Source: Bacillota bacterium
Lineage (GTDB): Bacteria; Eremiobacterota; SpSt-956; JAKJGF01
Assembly (NCBI GenBank): GCA_029555925.1
Contig: JAKPQU010000324.1
Coordinates: forward strand, 1 to 8,973
Length of the DNA stretch: 8,973 nucleotides
Direction: 5' to 3'
Below are positions 1 to 6,360 of the stretch, piece after piece; position 1 is the stretch's first letter; each line of letters starts with the position of its first letter. Both the position numbers and the translations under genes were made by a program. Below the pieces are notes generated by a model. The model was not told the origin of the DNA. It made no database searches and saw only the letters and a program-made list of their open reading frames with translations.

Positions 1-31
1 TAGTTTCATAACTATCCATAAATAATGACCT

Positions 32-102
32 CGTAATGCGTAAAGCGTAATGCGTGATGCGCAGGGATTAAACCCGTCACGCGTCACGCGTTACGCGTCA
101 CG
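32..102. repeat. Heptamer tandem repeat forming a long imperfect palindrome
   Basis: Two blocks of four consecutive 7-bp units face each other. The left block (32-59) reads CGTAATG, CGTAAAG, CGTAATG, CGTGATG. The right block (75-102) reads CGTCACG, CGTCACG, CGTTACG, CGTCACG. The blocks are separated by 15 bp (60-74). The left block is complementary to the right at 22 of 28 positions, and three of the six mismatches would be G-U pairs in a plus-strand transcript, so a strong hairpin is possible. Many units are themselves near-palindromes of the form CGTNACG. The element is much richer in G+C than its surroundings. Two more units occur at 3814-3829, so this looks like a dispersed genomic repeat rather than a gene-specific site. 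Its function is unknown. Confidence 0.85.
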
Positions 103-264
103 ACGACTTAAATTCTAATAAGTTATGAAATACACTATATACTATAATTAAGGAATTTCAAATAAAAATCCTGCTTATAGTGAAAAGTTCTTTATAAAAA
201 AGCAGGGTTAAAAGAGTTTTTTATGGAATATATTATTTGAGTCACAAATTAAGGAGGGCTATTT
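103..264 (+). other. AT-rich leader upstream of the TerB-like gene
   Basis: No coding potential is seen here. A perfect TATAAT hexamer sits at 143-148, but no convincing -35 box lies 16-18 bp before it, and such hexamers are expected by chance in DNA this AT-rich. An inverted repeat pairs 170-176 (cctgctt) with 200-206 (aagcagg) around a 23-nt loop. It may fold in the leader RNA, but a run of six T (217-222) starts 10 nt after the stem, too far for a normal terminator. A strong Shine-Dalgarno sequence, AAGGAGG, lies at 251-257, seven bases before the ATG at 265. Confidence 0.4.
143..148 (+). promoter_or_regulatory. Possible -10 box for the plus-strand pair
   Basis: The hexamer TATAAT is an exact match to the sigma-70 -10 consensus and lies 117 bp before the first start codon. 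No good -35 hexamer is found at the usual distance, and there is no TGn extension. If it is used, the leader RNA would contain the inverted repeat 170-206. Background AT richness makes a chance match quite possible. Confidence 0.25.
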
Positions 265-708
265 ATGTCAAGGAAAAAAGAGGATGCCGGTAATGACGAA
301 AAAGCAATCATAGACAGAGTAAAAACAGGAATAGATCAGGAGATAGAAAGACTTAAACAGTTAAAAAAAGATAAAAAGAATTTACTTGCAAAACTCAGAA
401 TTGTATTCCGTTCCTGCCTGCTTTTAGCCATAAAAGACGGAGAAGTTTCCAGAGATGAACTGTTAAAAATGAATTATGACATTTTCAGGAAATATGGTAT
501 TGTAGACGAAGAAGTCAGGAAATACCTTCTCTTGATGAAAGATATATCTTTATCTTCCATAGAAGAAGATCTTAAAAATTATAAAATTGATAAAGAATTC
601 TTAAAAGGCGTTTATAATGAATTATACTCTCTTGCATGTGTGGACGGGAAATTTAAAACAAGCGAACAGGAGATTATAAGTAAAATTCATAAGGTTTTTG
701 AGCTTTAA
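265..708 (+). CDS. TerB-like helical protein
   Basis: This is a 147-residue soluble protein with no signal peptide or membrane segment. Residues 1-45 are highly charged and Lys/Glu-rich, probably a helix or short coiled coil. Residues 46-147 look like an all-helical TerB-type bundle with two related motifs: CLLLAIKDGEVSRDE (51-65) and LACVDGKFKTSEQE (123-136). Both have the hydrophobic-A-x-x-DG-x-hydrophobic-x-x-x-E pattern that TerB-family domains use to place acidic residues, possibly for metal binding. TerB domains are known from tellurite/chemical-stress clusters and as accessory modules in membrane and signalling systems; the exact role here cannot be read from sequence. The start is well supported by AAGGAGG seven bases upstream. 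The gene is followed 45 bp later by the exported TPR gene in the same direction, with a hairpin between them. The family call is by motif only; a generic helical protein is the alternative. Confidence 0.6.
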   Translation: MSRKKEDAGNDEKAIIDRVKTGIDQEIERLKQLKKDKKNLLAKLRIVFRSCLLLAIKDGEVSRDELLKMNYDIFRKYGIVDEEVRKYLLLMKDISLSSIEEDLKNYKIDKEFLKGVYNELYSLACVDGKFKTSEQEIISKIHKVFEL

Positions 709-712
709 TGTA

Positions 713-736
713 AAAGGGGCAGTCGCCTGCCCCTTT
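713..736 (+). terminator. Hairpin between TerB-like and TPR genes (weak terminator or attenuator)
   Basis: A perfect 10-bp stem pairs 713-722 (aaaggggcag) with 727-736 (ctgccccttt) around a 4-nt loop (tcgc). It starts four bases after the TAA of the TerB-like gene. The trailing T stretch is only three bases and is part of the stem, so termination may be partial. It could also act as an RNA-processing or stability element that sets different levels of the two genes. Confidence 0.55.
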
Positions 737-753
737 AGTCAGAAGGGAGAATT

Positions 754-1407
754 ATGATGAAAGTAATATGTTCCTTATTGATGTTTTTACTTGTGACTTC
801 TACATTTGCTTTTTCACAATCAGCGGACGACTGGAATAAAAAAGGTATAAAATTATTTAACGAAGGAAGATATGAGGAAGCTATAAGATGTTATGACGAA
901 GCTCTTGCCCTTAAGCCGGATGCCTACAAAATATGGCTTAACAGAGGAAATGCCTGTTATAAACTCGGTTATTATGAAAAAGCCTGCGGGAGCTATAATG
1001 AAGCTTTAAAATATAAATCCGATTTTATTCCTGCCTATACATCGAAAGGGAAAGCTTTAAAAGAACTGCAAAGATATGATGATGCCATAGAATGTTTTAA
1101 CAATGTTTTATATTTAAGCCCCAACGATGTAGAGGCACAGAAGCTTAAGAAAGAAACAGAGGAACTGAAAGCAAAGGCCGCTTCGGCCGGAAAGATTCAA
1201 GAATTAATGTACAGGGCAGATGCTGCTTATGATGAAGGAAATTATGTGCAGGCAATAGCCTGTTATGAGGCAGTTCTTGCCATTGATCCGAATAATAAAG
1301 ATGCCATTACCAGAAAAGCAAAAGCAGAGGTGCTGGCAGCGCAGAAGGAGGCCACTCCCACTCCGAGACCTGCAGAGCCTGCAAAGGTGCCGACTAAATA
1401 TTCGTAG
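754..1407 (+). CDS. Exported TPR-repeat protein
   Basis: This 217-residue protein begins with a typical Sec signal peptide: a short basic start, a hydrophobic core at about residues 4-20, and likely cleavage near TFA-FSQSA (residues 17-24). There is no lipobox Cys at the cleavage point. The mature part is made of tetratricopeptide repeats at about 24-57, 58-91 and 92-125, then a charged Lys/Glu/Ala-rich helix (126-148), a fourth repeat (149-181), and a short Pro/Thr-rich tail (200-217). TPRs are protein-binding scaffolds, so this is likely an extracytoplasmic adaptor. The Shine-Dalgarno stretch AAGGGAG precedes two consecutive ATG codons (754 and 757); the second has slightly better spacing. 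Its last 14 bp overlap the 3' end of the convergent kinase gene, whose exported domain is also TPR. The family is certain; the binding partner is unknown. Confidence 0.85.
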   Translation: MMKVICSLLMFLLVTSTFAFSQSADDWNKKGIKLFNEGRYEEAIRCYDEALALKPDAYKIWLNRGNACYKLGYYEKACGSYNEALKYKSDFIPAYTSKGKALKELQRYDDAIECFNNVLYLSPNDVEAQKLKKETEELKAKAASAGKIQELMYRADAAYDEGNYVQAIACYEAVLAIDPNNKDAITRKAKAEVLAAQKEATPTPRPAEPAKVPTKYS

Positions 1408-3775
1408 TCTCATAATCATCGCCGCCTCCCCCCGGATTTTGACCTGACGGAGGAGATGAAGGAGTCTCATAATAAGGTTGTTCATATTGCCTTCCGATAT
1501 CGCCGTGAGAAACAGGAGGAGGTGCAGTAGCTATGTCTATTTTTGCGATATAATCTTTTGCATCTTTTTCTTCCTGTCCGCCTATGGAGAGAGCCAGAAC
1601 TTTATTGAAATTACTCCTTGAATCTTCATATTCTTTCTTTTCGTAAAGATCCTTGCCAGCCTTTATATAACAGGCAGCAAGTCCTTTTTTGGCTTCTTTA
1701 TTATTCTGGTTCAGCTCCAGAGATTTCTGAAAATTCACTTTCGCTTCTGTATAATTCCTTTTACTCAGAAAAGATTGGCCAATGTTTTTATAACAGGCGG
1801 CGCTGTTTAAAGAAATACTTTTTTTCTCATCAGACGTAAGTTTTAATTTTAAAGCTTTCTGAAAATATTCATTTGCCTTTTTATAATCACTACTATCTTT
1901 TTTGTAATAGGCCTGGCCGAGATTTATGATACCATCTTTATTTGAACCATCTATAGAAAGCAATTTTTCATTATATTCTATAGCTTTAGTATAATCATTA
2001 TTTTCCATATAATAATTTGATAAAAATTCAATGGCTATCATATTTTTTTCGTCTATTTTAAGAACCTGTTCAAAACAATCTGCAGCATTTTTACTGTCCT
2101 TTTCCAGAATAAACTTTTTTGCCACTTCAAGATATTTATCTTTATTCTTTTCTCCAATTTCATAAAGTTTATCGAGAGTTTCTCTGGCTGATCTGTATTT
2201 TTTATTTCCCATGTATAAATCTACGAGTGCCGTGAGAGCTGTTTTATTTGCAGGCTCTACAGTGACAGCACGGGAGTAATAATCTATGGCACCATTCGGA
2301 TCCTGCATTTTAAGACAGCTTTTCCCAAGTCCCATAAGTGCAGTTACATTGTTTTTCTCTTTTTCCAGTGCAGAACTATAATATTTTTTTGCAAAAGCAT
2401 AATTCTTGTTTTCCAGTTCCGTATCTGCAAGTTTTATATAATATGCCGCATTATGAGAGAAAAAATGTATATATATGCCTGCAAGACACAGAATAGCTAT
2501 GACGGCAATAACAGGTATTGTCATATTAAATCCTTTTTTTTTCGCCACCCCTGTTACCGGTTGTGTCATCTGAGCCTGCTGATATGATGCCTGTTGTGTG
2601 GTCTGTGAACCGGGATAAGAAGGCACTGTTCCCGGCGGTACAGACGGCGACTGAACAAGAAGTTGCCCGCCCACAGGAGGCGGAGGCTGATAGGCTGAAA
2701 CCACAGTAGACGGCAGCTGACCGGAAGGTATCATCTGACCGCTCGCAAGAGGCGGAGGCTGATAGGATGAAACCACTGTAGACGGTATTATACCCTGTCC
2801 GCCCGAGTATGTCGGAATATTCTGATATGGAACAGCAGGTGGTTGAACCTGTACCACAGTAGAAACACGTCCTGCAATTAAATTTTTAAGGGCATCCTTC
2901 AAATGTCTGGCACTTGCATAACGATCGGAAGCATTCATTGCAAGGGCGCACATAACGATTGCTTCCAGTTCCACCGATACGGCAGGATTGACCTGTCTTA
3001 CAGGCTTGAAGGCAAAAGGTGTTACAGGAACCAGCCCGGTAAGAAGACAGTGCATGGTAGCCCCCAGGGAATAAAGATCTGACCTTGGTTCAGGTCTTCC
3101 CTGAAATATTTCTTCCGGCGAGAAAGCAGGAGTGCCTATACTTGTCTTTATAGTATCACTGCCCGGGGTTATAGTTCTTGCTATGCCGAAATCTATAAGA
3201 ATTATCTTCTTATCGGAATTTCTGACCATTACATTTCCCGGTTTCAAATCCCTGTAGACTATGGGAGGATTCTGGGTATGAAGATATTCTAAAGCTTCAA
3301 GTATCTCCAGAGACCATTCCACTACTATAGCTTCAGGAACTCCTCCTGTACCGTAAGATCTCATAATAGTATCAAGATCTTTTCCGTCTACAAAATCCAT
3401 TACAAGATAATAACGGCCTCCTTCAATAAAATAATCCCTTACGACGGGAAGGTTTGGATGTCTCAATGAATTGAGTATTTTTGCTTCTTTTTTAAAACTA
3501 TCAATCATATACTGCTGCTGTGCCGGATCACTTGTCTGGCTCAGCATTTCCTTCACTGCACAGGGAGTTTTTTCAAATCTTATGTCAAGAGCCTCATAAA
3601 CTGCGCCCATACCGCCTGATTTAATCATCCTTACTATCTCATAACGTTTATCAAGCATCAGGCCCGGCTGAAGTGTACCGCTCGAAGTAGTGGCTATTAC
3701 TTCTCCGCCGCATCCTTTACAGAATCTGGCAGTATCTCTATTTTGATAACCACATTTATCACAGAATATAGCCAT
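1394..3775 (-). CDS. Membrane Ser/Thr protein kinase: zinc ribbon, kinase, TM, external TPRs
   Basis: This is a 793-residue protein numbered from the ATG at 3775, chosen because AAGGTGA lies five bases upstream and translation then starts directly in the zinc ribbon; the ATG at 3811 only adds 12 residues. Residues 5-22 form a zinc ribbon (C5xxC8, C19xxC22). The PknB/Hanks-type kinase domain spans about 45-300, with glycine loop SGGMGAVY (53-60), ATP-binding K75, helix-C E97, catalytic loop YRDLKPGN (174-181, D176), DFG (195-197) and SPE (219-221), so it should be active. A Pro/Ser/Thr/Gln-rich linker (300-410) contains three STVV motifs. KKKG then precedes one membrane helix (about 417-437), putting the kinase in the cytoplasm. 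Residues 443-735 are about eight TPRs outside, ending in a Pro/Gly-rich tail. It lies downstream of two FHA genes in the same direction. The ligand and substrates are inferred only. Confidence 0.93.
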   Translation of the reverse strand: MAIFCDKCGYQNRDTARFCKGCGGEVIATTSSGTLQPGLMLDKRYEIVRMIKSGGMGAVYEALDIRFEKTPCAVKEMLSQTSDPAQQQYMIDSFKKEAKILNSLRHPNLPVVRDYFIEGGRYYLVMDFVDGKDLDTIMRSYGTGGVPEAIVVEWSLEILEALEYLHTQNPPIVYRDLKPGNVMVRNSDKKIILIDFGIARTITPGSDTIKTSIGTPAFSPEEIFQGRPEPRSDLYSLGATMHCLLTGLVPVTPFAFKPVRQVNPAVSVELEAIVMCALAMNASDRYASARHLKDALKNLIAGRVSTVVQVQPPAVPYQNIPTYSGGQGIIPSTVVSSYQPPPLASGQMIPSGQLPSTVVSAYQPPPPVGGQLLVQSPSVPPGTVPSYPGSQTTQQASYQQAQMTQPVTGVAKKKGFNMTIPVIAVIAILCLAGIYIHFFSHNAAYYIKLADTELENKNYAFAKKYYSSALEKEKNNVTALMGLGKSCLKMQDPNGAIDYYSRAVTVEPANKTALTALVDLYMGNKKYRSARETLDKLYEIGEKNKDKYLEVAKKFILEKDSKNAADCFEQVLKIDEKNMIAIEFLSNYYMENNDYTKAIEYNEKLLSIDGSNKDGIINLGQAYYKKDSSDYKKANEYFQKALKLKLTSDEKKSISLNSAACYKNIGQSFLSKRNYTEAKVNFQKSLELNQNNKEAKKGLAACYIKAGKDLYEKKEYEDSRSNFNKVLALSIGGQEEKDAKDYIAKIDIATAPPPVSHGDIGRQYEQPYYETPSSPPSGQNPGGGGDDYETTNI
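2678..2785 (-). repeat. 72-bp-period direct repeat in the kinase linker
   Basis: Two 36-bp copies, 2678-2713 and 2750-2785, match at 34 of 36 positions and start 72 bp apart, which is 24 codons and keeps the frame. They encode PSTVVSSYQPPP and PSTVVSAYQPPP in the cytoplasmic juxtamembrane linker of the kinase. The near-identity suggests a recent in-frame duplication that copied a possible phosphosite (S-T-V-V). Confidence 0.85.
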
Positions 3776-3780
3776 AATCG

Positions 3781-3787
3781 TCACCTT
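3781..3787 (-). promoter_or_regulatory. Ribosome binding site that fixes the kinase start
   Basis: Read on the minus strand, AAGGTGA is followed by five bases and the ATG at 3775. This favours the start MAIFCDKCG, where the zinc ribbon begins at once, over the in-frame ATG at 3811, which has no comparable site and would put this site inside the coding region. Confidence 0.7.
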
Positions 3788-3813
3788 TTTACCTGTATCA
3801 ATTTTTATCAAAT

Positions 3814-3829
3814 CGTGACGCGTAACGCG
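3814..3829. repeat. Second copy of the CGTNACG heptamer repeat
   Basis: The units CGTGACG and CGTAACG followed by CG form a 16-bp stretch that is the exact reverse complement of 87-102 in the large heptamer palindrome. It is 39 bp upstream of the kinase start codon. A 16-bp exact GC-rich match is very unlikely by chance in this AT-rich sequence. Confidence 0.85.
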
Positions 3830-3921
3830 AGGATAAATTATTTAGATAAACTGCATCTACTTAATTTTCATCTAAAGCCTTATTTTACGCCATTAAAAAT
3901 GAAAATTCCTATACCTTTAAA

Positions 3922-6342
3922 TTATATAAAATCAATTCTCCTGCTTTCTTTTTCCCAGAGAGCAAGACAGCAGAAAATTAAAAAGACCGCACCCAGGATA
4001 ATCAATGCCCACATGGCATAAGTTATATCATTACCATAGGGATTGAGACCTCCCTGTCCGAAGGACATTTCAAAATCCCCGTAAATAGGTTCGTATTTAT
4101 CCAAAGCTTTATCTAACAGTTCATCCAGCCTGAGAGTCTCTCCTATAATGGTAAAACCCCATCGGCTCGGCATAATAAACGATGCTATCTGAGGAGGTGG
4201 ATTCATTTTGCCCAGGGGAACTATGGCTCCTGAGAGTATCACCTGTGCAACAAGCACTATTGGCAATATACTGGAAGCAACTTCGGATTTATTTGCAAGG
4301 GCAGATATGAATAAACCCAGACATATGGAAGTAAGGAATACAAGAAAAACACTTCCTGTAAATTGAAGCAATTTTTCTGCGCTGTCTGGCATTTCTTTAA
4401 AATATACAAGGAGAACAACTGTCATAAGAATTGCCTGCACAAACCCTATAAATCCAAGGACAATTACCTTTGACATAACATATGGAATTAATCTTAAATT
4501 TATCATTCTTTCCCGTAAATAAATGGGAACTTCTGTAATAATCTCAAGGGACGGATTGGAAGAACCGAACCAGAGGGCAACACAGCAGAGAAGAAAAACA
4601 AGCTGTGTGGCATCACCGAAATTTTTTCCATTTTCCTGCCCCAGGCTGAGGACATCAGACTTGAAGGTAATATCAAGCAAAATACATACAAGGGCAGGAG
4701 TGACTGCTGTAAATATGAGAGCACCCATGTCTTTTGTCTTTATTTCCCAGTATCTCCGGAGGAGTGTTATAAACTGTTTTATGGGAGAAGTAGTATTGGT
4801 GTGAGGCCCGATACCCTGTTTTACACCTGACGGAGCAGGAGGAGTCGATAAGGACAGTCCCACTTCTGCCAGAGGTCTGTCTATATGTTTTATAAAATAC
4901 TCGGAACTGTAGAATGTTTCAGACCATTTCTTTGCAGTATCAGGTGTTTTAATATTTTCGTAAATATCGGTAAAATCTGTTACTCCAAAAAATTTAAGCC
5001 CTTCCTGAGGTGTGCCGTAAAAAGTAAGATACCCGCCTGTTCCCATAACAATAATCTTATCACAGAGATCTACATTTTTCGTCACATGAGTTACGCAGAG
5101 AACAGTTTTGCCATCCAGCTTGGCCCTGTCTCTTAAAAGCTGCATAAGGGTTCTTTCTGTGGCAGGGTCAAGACCTGACGTAGGTTCATCCAGGTAGAAA
5201 AGAGAAGGATTTGTAAGCATTTCCACACCTATACTCACTCTTTTTCTCTGGCCTCCGCTCAGTGATTTTACTCCCTTATAGGCATGAGATGTCATTTCGA
5301 GTTTTGCAAGGGTATCATTGACTATATTATTTCTTTCCTCTGATGTTGTATCGGAAGGAAGTCTCAATTCTCCCGCATATTTAAGGGCACTGTCTACTGT
5401 CAATTCTTTATGTATTATGTCATCCTGAGGAACATAACCGAGGATGGAGCGAAAGGATTCAAAATTATCATAAAAATCAACACCATTGACCTTTACAACT
5501 CCTTCTTCTGCAAAAGAAAGACCACAGAGAGCTTTCAATAACGTCGATTTACCTGCTCCTGATGTGCCTACTATAGCAACAAAATCCTGGGGCTTTATAG
5601 ATAAATATATATCATTTAATATCTTTTTGGTACCTCTTATAACAGAGAGACCTGCAATATCCACTCTTATGTTTCCATGTTCACTTATTTGAGCAAGGCG
5701 GACTCCGTCAAACATCAGTTTAAAGGGACCTATCTGGACAGAATCATTTATATTCAGGGGAACAGTTCCTGTGACTCTCTGATTATTGAGGAATGTTCCG
5801 TTTGTGCTGTTGCAATCAGTAATGACATAACCTGAACCTGATTGATGTATTTCTGCATGCCTGAAAGAAACCTGGGGATGATTGAGAGGTATATCGCTTC
5901 TGGGATCCCTTCCTATGGTCTGTTTATTTTTCATAGAATGATATCCCAGGGTGCTCTGTCTTACTGATTCAGGTGCCATCTGAAGATAGGTATGGGAAAA
6001 ATCTACGGGAGGAGCAGAACTTATCTGTCGTTTAGAAGCCTGCCCCTGCAACGGATTAACAAATAAAAATTCCACCTTGCCAATAAGTATTCTGTCATTA
6101 TTATTTAATTCAACTGTACCCGAAATTCTGTTACTGTTAACATAGGTACCGTTTGTGCTTTTAAGATCTTCCAGGAAATATTTTCCTCCTCGAAAGATAA
6201 TCCTTCCATGATTGCCCGATGCTTCTCTGTCAAAATCAAGTACTATATTATTGCTCGTATTACGTCCAATCCTTATTTCATTACTCTGAACAGGTAACGA
6301 AATATTCTGTCCGTCTTTAATATATGATATGGTAGGCGTCAT
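3922..6342 (-). CDS. FHA-FHA-ABC transporter (ABCG-type half exporter)
   Basis: This is an 806-residue protein numbered from the ATG at 6342. FHA1 (about 4-95) has GR (26-27), S42xxH45 and TNG (63-65). FHA2 (about 135-212) has GR (144-145), S159xxH162 and TNG (180-182), so both keep core phosphothreonine-binding residues. The ATPase domain (about 225-460) has Walker A GTSGAGKST (259-267), Q-loop Q306, signature LSGGQ (361-365), Walker B LFYLDEP (381-387) and switch H419. After a Ser/Thr/Pro linker (497-520) comes an ABC-2 permease with about six helices (540-560, 578-594, 622-648, 660-684, 690-711, 776-796). The ATPase-before-permease order is that of ABCG half-transporters, which act as dimers. 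The domain order matches M. tuberculosis Rv1747, whose neighbour kinase PknF phosphorylates it. The substrate is unknown. It lies just downstream of the FHA-TPR gene, in the same operon. Confidence 0.93.
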   Translation of the reverse strand: MTPTISYIKDGQNISLPVQSNEIRIGRNTSNNIVLDFDREASGNHGRIIFRGGKYFLEDLKSTNGTYVNSNRISGTVELNNNDRILIGKVEFLFVNPLQGQASKRQISSAPPVDFSHTYLQMAPESVRQSTLGYHSMKNKQTIGRDPRSDIPLNHPQVSFRHAEIHQSGSGYVITDCNSTNGTFLNNQRVTGTVPLNINDSVQIGPFKLMFDGVRLAQISEHGNIRVDIAGLSVIRGTKKILNDIYLSIKPQDFVAIVGTSGAGKSTLLKALCGLSFAEEGVVKVNGVDFYDNFESFRSILGYVPQDDIIHKELTVDSALKYAGELRLPSDTTSEERNNIVNDTLAKLEMTSHAYKGVKSLSGGQRKRVSIGVEMLTNPSLFYLDEPTSGLDPATERTLMQLLRDRAKLDGKTVLCVTHVTKNVDLCDKIIVMGTGGYLTFYGTPQEGLKFFGVTDFTDIYENIKTPDTAKKWSETFYSSEYFIKHIDRPLAEVGLSLSTPPAPSGVKQGIGPHTNTTSPIKQFITLLRRYWEIKTKDMGALIFTAVTPALVCILLDITFKSDVLSLGQENGKNFGDATQLVFLLCCVALWFGSSNPSLEIITEVPIYLRERMINLRLIPYVMSKVIVLGFIGFVQAILMTVVLLVYFKEMPDSAEKLLQFTGSVFLVFLTSICLGLFISALANKSEVASSILPIVLVAQVILSGAIVPLGKMNPPPQIASFIMPSRWGFTIIGETLRLDELLDKALDKYEPIYGDFEMSFGQGGLNPYGNDITYAMWALIILGAVFLIFCCLALWEKESRRIDFI

Positions 6343-6352
6343 AGGTAACATT

Positions 6353-6358
6353 CCCCCT
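6353..6358 (-). promoter_or_regulatory. Ribosome binding site that favours the second ATG of the FHA-ABC gene
   Basis: Minus-strand AGGGGG lies only one base before the ATG at 6351 but ten bases before the ATG at 6342. The latter spacing is workable and the former is not, so the protein probably starts MTPTISYI rather than MLPMTPTI. The site sits in the 9 bp between the stop codon of the upstream gene and the first ATG. Confidence 0.55.
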
Positions 6359-6360
6359 GT

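Larger units (their letters stand above)
3776..3921 (-). other. Intergenic gap between FHA-ABC and kinase genes
   Basis: This 146-bp non-coding stretch contrasts with the very tight junction between the two upstream genes. It holds two heptamer units (3814-3829), a weak inverted repeat (3841-3847 tttagat with 3870-3876 atctaaa, 22-nt loop), and the kinase Shine-Dalgarno site (3781-3787). No convincing terminator with a T tract and no clear promoter is seen. The kinase may be co-transcribed with the FHA genes or have its own start of transcription here. Confidence 0.45.

Noticed and set aside
32..102. Possible CRISPR-like array
   Set aside because: Units are only 7 bp, are directly abutting with no spacers, and there are no cas genes.
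160..207. Minus-strand terminator formed by the inverted repeat 170-206 and the following T-rich stretch
   Set aside because: No minus-strand gene ends near it; the nearest minus-strand gene ends at 1394, over 1 kb away, with plus-strand genes between.
1406..1473. 11-bp direct repeat (1406-1416 and 1463-1473)
   Set aside because: It encodes the repeated Tyr-Glu-Thr motif in the low-complexity kinase tail and is explained by that coding sequence.
1394..3775. Kinase as a pseudokinase because the usual HRD is YRD
   Set aside because: The His is often replaced in bacterial PknB-type kinases, and the Lys, Glu, catalytic Asp, Asn and DFG are all present.
3776..3811. Upstream ATG at 3811 as the kinase start
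   Set aside because: It only adds 12 poorly structured residues, lacks a good ribosome site, and would include the clear AAGGTGA site inside the coding region.
4503..4804. Open frames on both strands inside the ABC permease region
   Set aside because: They overlap a well-supported permease sequence, have no family features, and look like shadows of the real frame.
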